A stretch of 9,914 nucleotides of DNA. Origin: an uncultured Eubacteriales bacterium (GTDB lineage: Bacteria > Bacillota > Clostridia > Oscillospirales > Oscillospiraceae). This document shows, one piece after another, positions 1-6,489 of the stretch (positions are counted from its first letter, which is position 1; each line of letters begins with the position of its first letter). Below the pieces are notes generated by a model. The model was not told where the DNA came from, searched no databases, and saw nothing but the letters and a program-made list of their open reading frames with translations. The stretch covers positions 1 through 9,914 of the forward strand of contig CAJKSU010000095.1 of NCBI GenBank assembly GCA_905202605.1, written 5' to 3'. A program made the translations under genes and the position numbers.

Positions 1-1297
1 GGAGATCAGCGCCGGAGAGAATGGCGTCCTTCAGGGCGGTCAGCTCACCCTTCAATCGGCTGGGCAGAACCGCAAGCCCCATGACCTCAATGAGGCCAAT
101 GTTTTCCTTCTTGATATGGTGCTTGTCGCCGTGGGGATGATATACGCCAAGGGGGTATTCCGGGGTGGTGATGTTGTTCCGAAGCACAAGATCCAACTGG
201 TAGTCGCTGCCCTGACGGCGGGCGATGGGCGTGATGGTATTATGGGGCGTGCCGTCGGTTTCCGCATAGATAAAGGCGGCCTCGTCGGTATAGCCCCGCC
301 AGACGGTGAGGATCCGGTCAGCCAGTGCCACAAGCTGCTGTGGATCGGCGGACTGGAGCCGAATGACGCTCATGGGCCAGCGGACGATCCCGGCGGAAAC
401 ATCCGCAAAGCCGGTAAAGGTCAGGGGCGTTTCCACAGGCGCTGTCTCCATGGCGAAGGTGTAATGCCCCCCTTGAAAATGCTCATGGCTTAGGATGGAG
501 CCGCCCACAATGGGAAGATCCGCATTGCTGCCCACGAAATAGTGGGGCATGACGGTCACAAAGTCCAAAAGCTTCCGGAATGCCGCCCGGTCAATGACCA
601 TGGGAACGTGGGCGCGGTTGAATACGATGCAGTGCTCATGATAGTAGACATAGGGGGAATACTGGAAGCACCATGGGCTGCCGCCAATGGTCAGGGGAAT
701 AATCCTGTGATTTTGCCGGGCGGGGTGGTTCATCCGGCCTCGGTAGCCCTCATTTTCAGCGCAGAGCTGGCACTTGGGATAGCTGCTCTGGGGGGCGTTT
801 TTTGCGGCGGCAATGGCCTTGGGGTCCTTCTCCGGCTTGGAGAGGTTGATGGTAATATCCAGCGTGCCGTAGTCGCTTTCGTACTTCCATCGCATATCCT
901 TTTTGATGCGATCCCGGCGGATATAGTTGGTGTCCTGACTGAACCGATAGTATTCCTCAGTGGCGGTTTCCGGGCTGACCGCATAGGCACGCTGGAACCG
1001 GGCGCGCACCTCGTGGGGCGGGGGCGTCAAAAGTCCCATAAGCCGGGTATCAAAGAGATCGCGGGCGGTAATGTTGTCCTCAATCAGACCCTTTCTTACC
1101 GCGGCGTCCAGCAGTACGGCGAGAATGTCCTCCAGCGGCTGCGCCGGAACGTCCTCTGCGGGCGGGGTATAGCTGTCCTCGTCCATGGCGTCCAGAAGGG
1201 CGTTGGTGAGATAGATACGGTCATCCTCCTGAGCAAGGCCGCAGTGGATGGCGTAGTCGGTCAGCGCCCGAATGGCGCGGCAAATCGTCTCGTTCAT
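1..1297 (-). CDS. galT: Galactose-1-phosphate uridylyltransferase, class II (partial, C-terminus off the left edge)
   Basis: This enzyme exchanges UMP between UDP-glucose and galactose-1-phosphate, giving UDP-galactose and glucose-1-phosphate in the cytoplasmic Leloir pathway. Reading the minus strand from the ATG at 1297-1295 gives 432 uninterrupted codons to the window edge; the class II family usually has about 490-510 residues, so only the end is missing. Visible family marks are the N-terminal start MNETICRAIRALTDYAI, a CxxC pair at residues 176/179 (KCQLC), the active-site segment SHEHFQGGH at residues 270-278, and KKENIGLIEVMGLAVLP near the left edge. The HxH arrangement matches the class II (Bacillus/Clostridium) GalT group rather than the E. 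coli type. The start is set by GGAGG at 1304-1308 and by the ATGA overlap with galK, which suggests translational coupling. No frameshift was seen. Confidence 0.95.
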   Translation of the reverse strand, partial: MNETICRAIRALTDYAIHCGLAQEDDRIYLTNALLDAMDEDSYTPPAEDVPAQPLEDILAVLLDAAVRKGLIEDNITARDLFDTRLMGLLTPPPHEVRARFQRAYAVSPETATEEYYRFSQDTNYIRRDRIKKDMRWKYESDYGTLDITINLSKPEKDPKAIAAAKNAPQSSYPKCQLCAENEGYRGRMNHPARQNHRIIPLTIGGSPWCFQYSPYVYYHEHCIVFNRAHVPMVIDRAAFRKLLDFVTVMPHYFVGSNADLPIVGGSILSHEHFQGGHYTFAMETAPVETPLTFTGFADVSAGIVRWPMSVIRLQSADPQQLVALADRILTVWRGYTDEAAFIYAETDGTPHNTITPIARRQGSDYQLDLVLRNNITTPEYPLGVYHPHGDKHHIKKENIGLIEVMGLAVLPSRLKGELTALKDAILSGADL

Positions 1298-2505
1298 GCC
1301 TCTACCTCCGCGCCGCCCTGAGGACGGATGGAAAGCACATGACAGGCGCCCTGCCCCAGCGCTCCGTCAATTCCTGCACGGAAGGCCTCCAGCTTATCCA
1401 TGGGGACAAAGGCCTGACAGGTACCGGCAAAGCCGCCGCCGTGAACCCGGTATGCGCCGGTTCCGTCCAGATAATGCTGGCAAAGCGCCAGTGTTATCGC
1501 CATGGACTGCTGGTCAATGGCGCCGGCAGGGGAGACATTCTGAAGATACATATACGAGGAGCTGCCCGACTGCTGAATGACGGAGAGAAAACGGTCAAAG
1601 TCTCCATGCCGAAGTGCCAAGCAGGCCTCCGTAACTCGCTGGTTCTCCTGATAGAAGTGGACAGCGCGGAGGACGGCACGATCTCCGCACTGCATCCGCA
1701 GGGCGGGGAGGGCGGCATAGAATTCCTGCTCCGGCACCTGAGAGAGCACTTCCTTCCCGAAGTACCCGGCTACCGCACACATTTCGTTGGGAATGGCAGC
1801 GTATTCGTCGGTGAGGTCGGCATGGCTGGCACGGCTGTCAATGATGCAGAGGGCATAGCCGGTGGCGGAAAAGTCGAAATCCAGCGGGGTGATCACCGGA
1901 TGCTCGGCGTCGGAGAAGTCAATCTCCACCAGATTGCCCACGGAGGATGCCATCTGATCCATCAGACCGCTGGGTTTTCCAAAATAGACATTCTCGGCGT
2001 ACTGAGCAATCTGTGCGATTTGGGCGGGGGTGGCCTTCTCGTCAAAGAACAGACCGTTCAGCACCGTCCCGATCAGCACCTCAAAGGCGGCGGAGGAGCT
2101 GAGACCCGAACCGGGGAGCACTTGAGAGGTCACATAGATGTCCAGCCCCCGGAGGGGGCAGCCCATTTCATGGAACCTTGCGGCAACGCCGCGGATCAGT
2201 GCGGGAGTGGTGTTTTCCTCATCCTTGCGGATGGAGAGATCGGAAAGCTCCACCTGATACATGGGATAGCCTTCGGACTGTACCCGAAGGAGCGTGGTGT
2301 TGTTTTCCGAAACGGCAGCCAGAGCGTCCAGATTTACGGCAGCGGCCAGAACGCGGCCCCGCTGGTGATCGGTATGGTTGCCGCAGATCTCAGTACGGCC
2401 CGGAGCGGAAAATATCCGCTGTGGCATCTGACCGAATACAGCTTCGAAATGCTGCTTCAGCGACCCGAGGCGCTGGGGATCGGTTGTGGTTAAGATGGTT
2501 TTCAT
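1294..2505 (-). CDS. galK: Galactokinase (GHMP kinase family)
   Basis: This cytoplasmic kinase phosphorylates galactose at C1 with ATP, the entry step of the Leloir pathway, and feeds the GalT encoded next to it. It has 403 residues, a normal length for GalK. The galactokinase signature is at residues 35-50 as PGRTEICGNHTDHQRG. The GHMP ATP loop is at 131-140 (PGSGLSSSAA), the likely catalytic Asp is D183 in GLMDQ, and the third GHMP motif is HGGGFAG at 355-361. The usual GEHTDY core reads GNHTDH here, so the Glu that contacts galactose is Asn43; from memory this variant occurs in clostridial galactokinases. An in-frame ATG lies further upstream (2637), but the ATG at 2505 fits the family N-terminus and has GGAGG at 2516-2520 before it. 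The stop overlaps the galT start as ATGA. Activity on another hexose is possible. Confidence 0.93.
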   Translation of the reverse strand: MKTILTTTDPQRLGSLKQHFEAVFGQMPQRIFSAPGRTEICGNHTDHQRGRVLAAAVNLDALAAVSENNTTLLRVQSEGYPMYQVELSDLSIRKDEENTTPALIRGVAARFHEMGCPLRGLDIYVTSQVLPGSGLSSSAAFEVLIGTVLNGLFFDEKATPAQIAQIAQYAENVYFGKPSGLMDQMASSVGNLVEIDFSDAEHPVITPLDFDFSATGYALCIIDSRASHADLTDEYAAIPNEMCAVAGYFGKEVLSQVPEQEFYAALPALRMQCGDRAVLRAVHFYQENQRVTEACLALRHGDFDRFLSVIQQSGSSSYMYLQNVSPAGAIDQQSMAITLALCQHYLDGTGAYRVHGGGFAGTCQAFVPMDKLEAFRAGIDGALGQGACHVLSIRPQGGAEVEA

Positions 2506-2515
2506 GGATGTAGTT

Positions 2516-2520
2516 CCTCC
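2516..2520 (-). promoter_or_regulatory. galK ribosome binding site
   Basis: GGAGG on the minus strand lies 10 bases before the ATG at 2505. It decides that start over the in-frame upstream ATG at 2637, which would add 44 residues unlike any GalK. Confidence 0.8.
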
Positions 2521-2560
2521 GTTGTTCCTGACAGAATTCACGCTTATACAATACAACGTT

Positions 2561-2576
2561 TTCCCGAAAAAGGGAA
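2561..2576 (-). other. Small hairpin in the galK leader
   Basis: TTCCC and GGGAA pair around a six-base loop, within the probable untranslated leader of galK. It is only five base pairs and has no following T run in the galK direction, so it is not a terminator. It may be chance or a minor leader structure. Confidence 0.2.
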
Positions 2577-2621
2577 GGAGAAAAATTGCACCAGTAAGAG
2601 AGTCGGGGAAATATATGATAA

Positions 2622-2642
2622 TTTGTATACAAAACATGTTTT
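2622..2642. promoter_or_regulatory. Two overlapping perfect palindromes, candidate operator between divergent genes
   Basis: TTTGTATACAAA (2622-2633) and AAAACATGTTTT (2631-2642) are each perfect 12-bp palindromes. They share AAA, with centres 9 bp apart. They sit in the AT-rich middle of the region between galK and the divergent solute-binding protein gene, about 117 bases upstream of the galK ATG and just upstream of the candidate promoter for the other gene. The TTGTATACAA core resembles the operator type bound by GntR-family repressors such as the B. subtilis gluconate repressor. No regulator gene lies next to it, so any factor would act in trans. Confidence 0.4.
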
Positions 2643-2669
2643 TTGAATACTGATTTTGGATTTTGAGAA

Positions 2670-2698
2670 TTGCAACAAGGGGGAAAATCCGATATGCT
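2670..2698 (+). promoter_or_regulatory. Candidate sigma-A promoter of the solute-binding protein gene
   Basis: TTGCAA (2670-2675) and TATGCT (2693-2698) are separated by 17 bases, 38 bases before the ATG at 2736. The match is fair, with four of six positions in each box. The start point would fall near 2705, leaving a leader of about 30 bases that carries AAGGAGGT at 2721-2728. Confidence 0.45.
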
Positions 2699-2735
2699 GG
2701 TGTTGACCTAAAATATGAACAAGGAGGTTATTTGA

Positions 2736-4430
2736 ATGAAAAAGAGAATTGTTTCCCTGCTGATCGCACTGACCATGCTTTCCGCCATGCTGGCGGGCTG
2801 CGGTGGCGGCGGCACTTCTGACCAGGGAGCCGCATCCGCTTCTCAGCCCCAGGAGACTGCTCAGTCTGCTCCCACCCAAGCCCCCGATCCGGCATCCACG
2901 CCGGACGAAGCTTCCACCCCTGACGATTCCTCTGCCGAAACGACGTCGGATCGCCCCGAAGTGACCTATCCCCTGGTAGAGGAAGAAACCACCCTGACCT
3001 ATTGGCAGTCATGGCCCCCGTTCCTGTCGGAAATTTCCGAGCCCTCCGATGCTGCCATGTTTGAAAAGCTTGCAGAAGTCACCGGCGTCAAGCTGGAGAT
3101 TTCCGCCGTCAGCACCGAGACCGCAGCCGACGACTTTATGCTCCGCTGTGCCTCCGGTGATCTCACCGACATGGTGCAGAACGCTACCATTCAGTACACC
3201 GGCGGCGGTGCAAAGGCCATTGAGGACGATGTCATCATGGATTTGCTGCCCCTGATCGACGAGTATTCCGTTAACTACTATAATATCATCAATTCCGACC
3301 CCAACATCTATAAGAATCTGGTCAACGACGAGGGGCAGGTTCCCGCGCTCATCGGTATGTACACCGATTACTACTACACCGATCAGGGCTTCTGGATCCG
3401 TCAGGACATTCTGGACAAAACCGGCCTCAGCATCCCCAAGACCGTGCCCGAGCTGGATGCCGTTCTGGACGCATTTAAGAATCTCGGTCTTACCGACAGT
3501 CTGGTGGTGCTGTCCGAGGGCAAGTGCGACCTGCTGGAGGTGGCCTATGGGGCTAACGATCGGCTGGTGGATGGTAAGATCCAGCCCGGCGCGCTGACCG
3601 ACAACTATCGGGATTACCTGAAAAAGCTCCATGAGTATTATCAGAAGGGCTACATCAGCGTGGACTTTGTAACCTATAATGAGTCCGACACCAAGCCGCC
3701 TCAGGACGTGGTTTTCAACGACATGGGCGGCATCTTCAAGGAAGACGTTGCGGCAATTGCCGGTTACTTAAACAGCACCAACACCCCCGGCTTTGACCTC
3801 CAGCCCATGGGTCAGATCCGTCTCAATGAGGGCGACCGTCTGGACACCGGCTTCATCGGCGTAAAGGCTGCGGATAAGTTTTCCCTGTCTATCTCCACCC
3901 AGTGCTCCGATCCTAAGCTGGCCATTCAGTATATGGACTACCTGTTCTCCGAGGAAGGTCATATGCTGGCCAACTACGGCATTGAGGGCCAGACCTACAC
4001 CATGGAGAACGGCGAGCCGCAGTTCACCGATCTCATTCTCAACAATCCCCAGGGCTTTGACTGGCAGCTGTGCCAGAGCCTGTACATCAACCCCGGCTTC
4101 CCCTGTCTCACCGATCTGTCCGTACAGGAAATGACCTATACCGACGCTCAGAAGGCAGCGGTTCCCACATGGGTAGAGGCCTATGACAGCAGCGACGAGA
4201 CAATGCCCAACGAGCGCTGGCTCAGCTATACCACCGAGGAGTCCCAGCATAAGGCCGACCTGCAGAGCGATATCGAGACGTATCAGACCGAGATGCGCCT
4301 GAAGTTCATCACCGGTCAGCTGGACATCGACGCGGAGTGGGATAACTACTGCACCGCTCTGGAGGGCATGGGCATTCACACCATGGAGGAAATCAATCAG
4401 GCGGCGGTAGACCGCTATCTGGCAAAGTAA
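2736..4430 (+). CDS. Lipoprotein extracellular solute-binding protein, sugar ABC-transporter type (LplA-like)
   Basis: This is predicted to be the substrate-capturing lipoprotein of a carbohydrate ABC importer, anchored on the outer face of the membrane. The protein has 564 residues. A lipoprotein signal peptide (MKKRIVSLLIALTMLSAMLAGC) has its lipobox Cys at residue 22, followed by a Ser/Pro/Thr/Ala-rich linker to about residue 75. The binding domain carries features of large type 1 extracellular binding proteins: YWQSWPP near 89, VTGVKLE, a DLTDM segment, GFWIRQDILDKTGL near 222, and aromatic-rich stretches. RBS AAGGAGGT lies 7 bases before the ATG. No permease or ATPase gene lies within the window and a terminator follows directly, so partners must be elsewhere. 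The divergent galKT genes suggest galactose or a galactoside as ligand, but this is inference from position only. Confidence 0.85.
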   Translation: MKKRIVSLLIALTMLSAMLAGCGGGGTSDQGAASASQPQETAQSAPTQAPDPASTPDEASTPDDSSAETTSDRPEVTYPLVEEETTLTYWQSWPPFLSEISEPSDAAMFEKLAEVTGVKLEISAVSTETAADDFMLRCASGDLTDMVQNATIQYTGGGAKAIEDDVIMDLLPLIDEYSVNYYNIINSDPNIYKNLVNDEGQVPALIGMYTDYYYTDQGFWIRQDILDKTGLSIPKTVPELDAVLDAFKNLGLTDSLVVLSEGKCDLLEVAYGANDRLVDGKIQPGALTDNYRDYLKKLHEYYQKGYISVDFVTYNESDTKPPQDVVFNDMGGIFKEDVAAIAGYLNSTNTPGFDLQPMGQIRLNEGDRLDTGFIGVKAADKFSLSISTQCSDPKLAIQYMDYLFSEEGHMLANYGIEGQTYTMENGEPQFTDLILNNPQGFDWQLCQSLYINPGFPCLTDLSVQEMTYTDAQKAAVPTWVEAYDSSDETMPNERWLSYTTEESQHKADLQSDIETYQTEMRLKFITGQLDIDAEWDNYCTALEGMGIHTMEEINQAAVDRYLAK

Positions 4431-4467
4431 ACGATACAGGTTCATTCCTTCCATACAATCCTATGCA

Positions 4468-4503
4468 TACAAAGGGCAGTCGCTGTGGCGGCTGCCCTTT
4501 GTA
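4468..4503 (+). terminator. Hairpin terminator after the solute-binding protein gene
   Basis: A 12-bp perfect stem, TACAAAGGGCAG with CTGCCCTTTGTA, encloses a 12-base loop that can itself form a short CGC/GCG pairing. The T run after it is weak, although the stem's 3' arm ends in CCCTTTG. It lies 37 bases after the stop codon at 4430 and before the modA promoter. Confidence 0.75.
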
Positions 4504-4564
4504 GTTGGATATCATATCAAAGGTGATTACCTATGGAAAATATAATCTGCATTGTATCTTGTAA

Positions 4565-4594
4565 TTGGACATTCCGGAAAAATCCTGTTACAAT
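4565..4594 (+). promoter_or_regulatory. Candidate sigma-A promoter of modA
   Basis: TTGGAC (4565-4570) and TACAAT (4589-4594) are 18 bases apart. TG at 4586-4587 sits one base before the -10 box, an extended -10. The transcript would start near 4601, with GGAGG at 4617-4621 before the GTG start at 4630. A perfect TATAAT also occurs at 4541-4546, but no good -35 box lies at the right distance. I see no molybdenum-cofactor riboswitch-like structure in this short leader. Confidence 0.55.
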
Positions 4595-4629
4595 CTGTTG
4601 TAGTAACAAACAAATTGGAGGAATGCTCT

Positions 4630-5634
4630 GTGAAAAAATCCGTTCTTGCTCTGGGGCTGTGCCTGAGCATGGTTCTGGGCCTGTGCGCCTGCGGCGACAG
4701 CGCTGCATCTTCTGCATCCGCTGCTCCGGCTGAGACTGCTGCTGCCGAAACTGAAACCGCTGCTCCGTCCAAAGAGCCTGCTGCTGCCCCTGAGGCATCC
4801 ACTCCTGAGGAAGCAGCTTCCATGGTTGAGGCATCTGCTGCTGAGGAGACTGCTCCCGCTGAGCAGCTGGCGGAGACGACCGTTTACATCGACATTGCCG
4901 CTTCTCTGGAGGCTGTGTTTGCTGACGTGATCATTCCCGCCTACAAAGAGCAGCAGCCCAACGTTACCATTGAGTACAACACCGGTTCCTCCGGTAAGCT
5001 GCTCTCCGGCATCGAGGAGGCTGGCGGCATCGGCCATGACCTGTTCTTCTCTGCCGGTAAGGCTCAGGTTACTACGCTGGACGAGACGGACGGCATGGTT
5101 GTGGATGGTTCTATTGTAAACCTGCTGGCAAATGAACTGTGCCTGGTAAAGGGCAAGGATACCGAGACGGCTGTGACCGGCTGGGAAACCATTGCACAGG
5201 CAAAATCCATGGCGCTCTGCGGCGGCAGCGTTCCCGTTGGCAAGTACAGCCGTATCGCGCTGATTGCGCTGGGCGTTCTGCCTGAGAACGATGATCCTGC
5301 GTCCATCACCACCGAGGAAATCTCCACCGCTCTGGGCGGCATCGAGATCGACGAGGCAGATGACGTTGAGGTTGCTGCGGCGAAGGCTGCTGAGGGCGCA
5401 GTAGAGGTTGCTGCCATCTACTACTCCGACTACTACAACCATCGGGATGACCTGACCATCCTCGCACAGGATGACGGCACCCTGACCGGCAACATCACCT
5501 ATCCGGTTTGCCTGGTAAAGAACCCTGAGGCGGACGAGGCGGAAAGCGCCGCTGCTGCTGATTTTCTGGAGTTCCTCCAGACGGAGCAGTGCCTGAAGGC
5601 TTACGAGGAGTACTGCTTCATCGTAAATAAGTAA
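4630..5634 (+). CDS. modA: Molybdate/tungstate ABC transporter, substrate-binding lipoprotein ModA
   Basis: This captures molybdate, or possibly tungstate, outside the membrane and delivers it to ModBC. It has 334 residues starting at GTG 4630, chosen because GGAGG (4617-4621) precedes it and the reading then opens with a normal lipoprotein signal peptide, MKKSVLALGLCLSMVLGLCAC, with lipid-bearing Cys21. Residues 22-83 are an unusually long Ala/Glu/Thr/Pro-rich linker, which explains why the protein exceeds the usual 250-260 residues. The binding domain shows AASLEAVF (90-97), NTGSSGKL (117-124), DLFFSAGKAQ (137-146) and VPVGKYSR (201-208), the ModA oxyanion-pocket motifs, and AIYYSDYY near the end. 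Neighbouring modB and modC support the call. Molybdate and tungstate preference cannot be separated by reading. The gene favours GCT and GTT codons more than its neighbours, as highly expressed genes often do. Confidence 0.93.
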   Translation: MKKSVLALGLCLSMVLGLCACGDSAASSASAAPAETAAAETETAAPSKEPAAAPEASTPEEAASMVEASAAEETAPAEQLAETTVYIDIAASLEAVFADVIIPAYKEQQPNVTIEYNTGSSGKLLSGIEEAGGIGHDLFFSAGKAQVTTLDETDGMVVDGSIVNLLANELCLVKGKDTETAVTGWETIAQAKSMALCGGSVPVGKYSRIALIALGVLPENDDPASITTEEISTALGGIEIDEADDVEVAAAKAAEGAVEVAAIYYSDYYNHRDDLTILAQDDGTLTGNITYPVCLVKNPEADEAESAAAADFLEFLQTEQCLKAYEEYCFIVNK

Positions 5635-5642
5635 GGATGAAA

Positions 5643-5687
5643 CCGGGGCAGGCATTTCCGGCTTGGAGTGCCTGCTCCGGATTTTTT
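5643..5687 (+). terminator. Rho-independent (attenuating) terminator between modA and modB
   Basis: CCGGgGCAGGCA (5643-5654) pairs with TGCCTGCtCCGG (5669-5680): 11 base pairs plus one mismatch around a 14-base loop, followed at once by ATTTTTTC. It starts 8 bases after the modA stop. In an otherwise modABC unit this would let modA be made in excess over modBC, as is common for binding-protein genes. Confidence 0.8.
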
Positions 5688-5694
5688 CTGTCTC

Positions 5695-5723
5695 TTGCAG
5701 ACGGAGGGCATTCATGATAAACT
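5695..5723 (+). promoter_or_regulatory. Possible internal promoter for modBC
   Basis: TTGCAG (5695-5700) and TAAACT (5718-5723) are 17 bases apart, with TG one base before the -10 box. The match is moderate. It would let modBC be expressed despite the terminator just upstream. It overlaps the candidate leader ORF, so if it is the main promoter that ORF would not be transcribed from it. Confidence 0.3.
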
Positions 5724-5767
5724 TGGAGCAGGAGCACCCTGCATTTCAGGGCAGTAAGGCTGCCTGA
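5714..5767 (+). CDS. Possible 17-residue leader peptide upstream of modB
   Basis: An ATG at 5714 with GGAGGG (5703-5708) five bases before it opens a short frame, MINLEQEHPAFQGSKAA, ending in TGA at 5765-5767. The stop is directly followed by AGGAGG, the modB ribosome binding site. The reading runs through a hairpin (5745-5768), so a translating ribosome would melt that structure and stop on the modB site. It has no similarity I recognise and could be a chance ORF; the well-placed ribosome site and exact stop position are the only evidence. Confidence 0.3.
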   Translation: MINLEQEHPAFQGSKAA

Positions 5768-5768
5768 A
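5737..5768 (+). promoter_or_regulatory. Mutually exclusive hairpins next to the modB ribosome binding site
   Basis: Hairpin A pairs CCCTG (5737-5741) with CAGGG (5747-5751). Hairpin B pairs TTCAGG-CAG (5745-5754, one G bulged) with CTG-CCTGAA (5760-5768). They share CAGGG, so they cannot form together. Hairpin B ends on the first A of the AAGGAGG ribosome site of modB. In addition GGAGCAGG (5725-5732) can pair with CCTGCTCC (5671-5678) in the upstream terminator. Confidence 0.3.
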
Positions 5769-5780
5769 GGAGGACTTTCT

Positions 5781-6485
5781 TTGCAGAATATCATTGATAT
5801 GGTCAAAAGCTTTGACTGGAGTCCCTTCTGGATCTCACTGAAAACCGGCGTTGTAGCAACGGTAATCTGCTTTTTTCTGGGGCTGCTTGCGGCGCGGAAG
5901 GTGTTAAAGCTTGGACCCAAGGCACGGGCTGTGGTGGACGGCATTTTGACGCTGCCCATGGTCATGGCGCCCACTGTGGCGGGTTTCTTTCTGCTTCTGC
6001 TGTTTTCCCTGCGGCGTCCGATCGGCGCGTTTCTCTATGAAGAGATGGGCATTAAGGTAGTGCAGACATGGCTAGGCTGTATCATTGCTGCATCGGTGAT
6101 TGCGTTCCCGCTGATGTACCGAAATGCGCGGGCAGCCTTTGAGCAGGTGGATCCGGATCTCGTTTATGCCGCAAGAACGCTTGGCATGAAGGAACGCACC
6201 ATCTTCTGGCGGGTGGTCATGCCTGCTGCGGGGCCGGGCGTAGCCTCCGGCACAGTTTTGACCTTTGCCCGTGCGCTGGGCGAATATGGTGCAACTGCCA
6301 TGCTGGCGGGCAATATCGCCGGAAAAACCGGCACCATTTCTCAGAAAATAGCCAATGTTATCAAGGACGGCGACTATGCCACCGCAGGCGTGTGGGTGGT
6401 CATTATGCTGGTGATCGCACTGGTGATCATCATGGCAATCAACTATTTGTCCGGCGGCAAAAACCGGAAGCAGAATCGGTGGTGA
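5781..6485 (+). CDS. modB: Molybdate/tungstate ABC transporter permease ModB
   Basis: This is the membrane channel subunit that passes the oxyanion from ModA through the membrane, powered by ModC. The protein has 234 residues, typical of ModB. The TTG start at 5781 is supported by AAGGAGGA (5767-5774), with about 7 bases between GGAGG and the start; no ATG fits as well, as the next (at 5799) would trim only six residues but lacks this spacing. Hydrophobic segments fall at about residues 19-37, 55-76, 95-113 and 200-226, with a further one around 150-175. The EAA loop that docks onto the ATPase is at about 128-147 (VYAARTLGMKERTIFWRVVMP), followed by the strongly ModB-like ARALGEYGATAMLAGN. 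It follows modA across a terminator and is 4 bases before modC. Confidence 0.93.
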   Translation: MQNIIDMVKSFDWSPFWISLKTGVVATVICFFLGLLAARKVLKLGPKARAVVDGILTLPMVMAPTVAGFFLLLLFSLRRPIGAFLYEEMGIKVVQTWLGCIIAASVIAFPLMYRNARAAFEQVDPDLVYAARTLGMKERTIFWRVVMPAAGPGVASGTVLTFARALGEYGATAMLAGNIAGKTGTISQKIANVIKDGDYATAGVWVVIMLVIALVIIMAINYLSGGKNRKQNRW

Positions 6486-6489
6486 ACCC

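Noticed and set aside
542..1321. Plus-strand open frame of 259 codons opposite galT
   Set aside because: The minus strand encodes an uninterrupted class II GalT with active-site motifs, and this frame is its shadow.
1339..2493. Long plus-strand open frame of 384 codons opposite galK
   Set aside because: It is the antisense of a well-supported galactokinase. Its product has no recognisable domain, and the gap in stops follows from GC-rich codon use.
2550..2566. Possible CcpA (cre) site around ATACAACGTTTTCCC
   Set aside because: The CG core and neighbouring bases fit, but about four consensus positions fail, including the TG and CA ends.
4552..4629. Upstream extension of modA to an earlier ATG
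   Set aside because: It would place 26 extra residues before a standard lipoprotein signal peptide and would start upstream of the promoter -10 box. The GTG at 4630 has GGAGG at the right distance.
4533..4733. Short plus-strand ORF starting ATGGAAAATATAATC upstream of modA
   Set aside because: It contains the likely modA promoter and overlaps the modA coding region in another frame. Its product shows no sensible features.
4588..5715. Minus-strand open frame of 375 codons opposite modA
   Set aside because: The product is a low-complexity Ser/Leu/Arg mixture created by the Ala-rich coding strand, with no ribosome site or family match.
5635..5780. Molybdenum-cofactor riboswitch before modB
   Set aside because: The spacer is explained by a terminator plus small hairpins. 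It is shorter and simpler than that element as I know it, though a covariance search was not possible.
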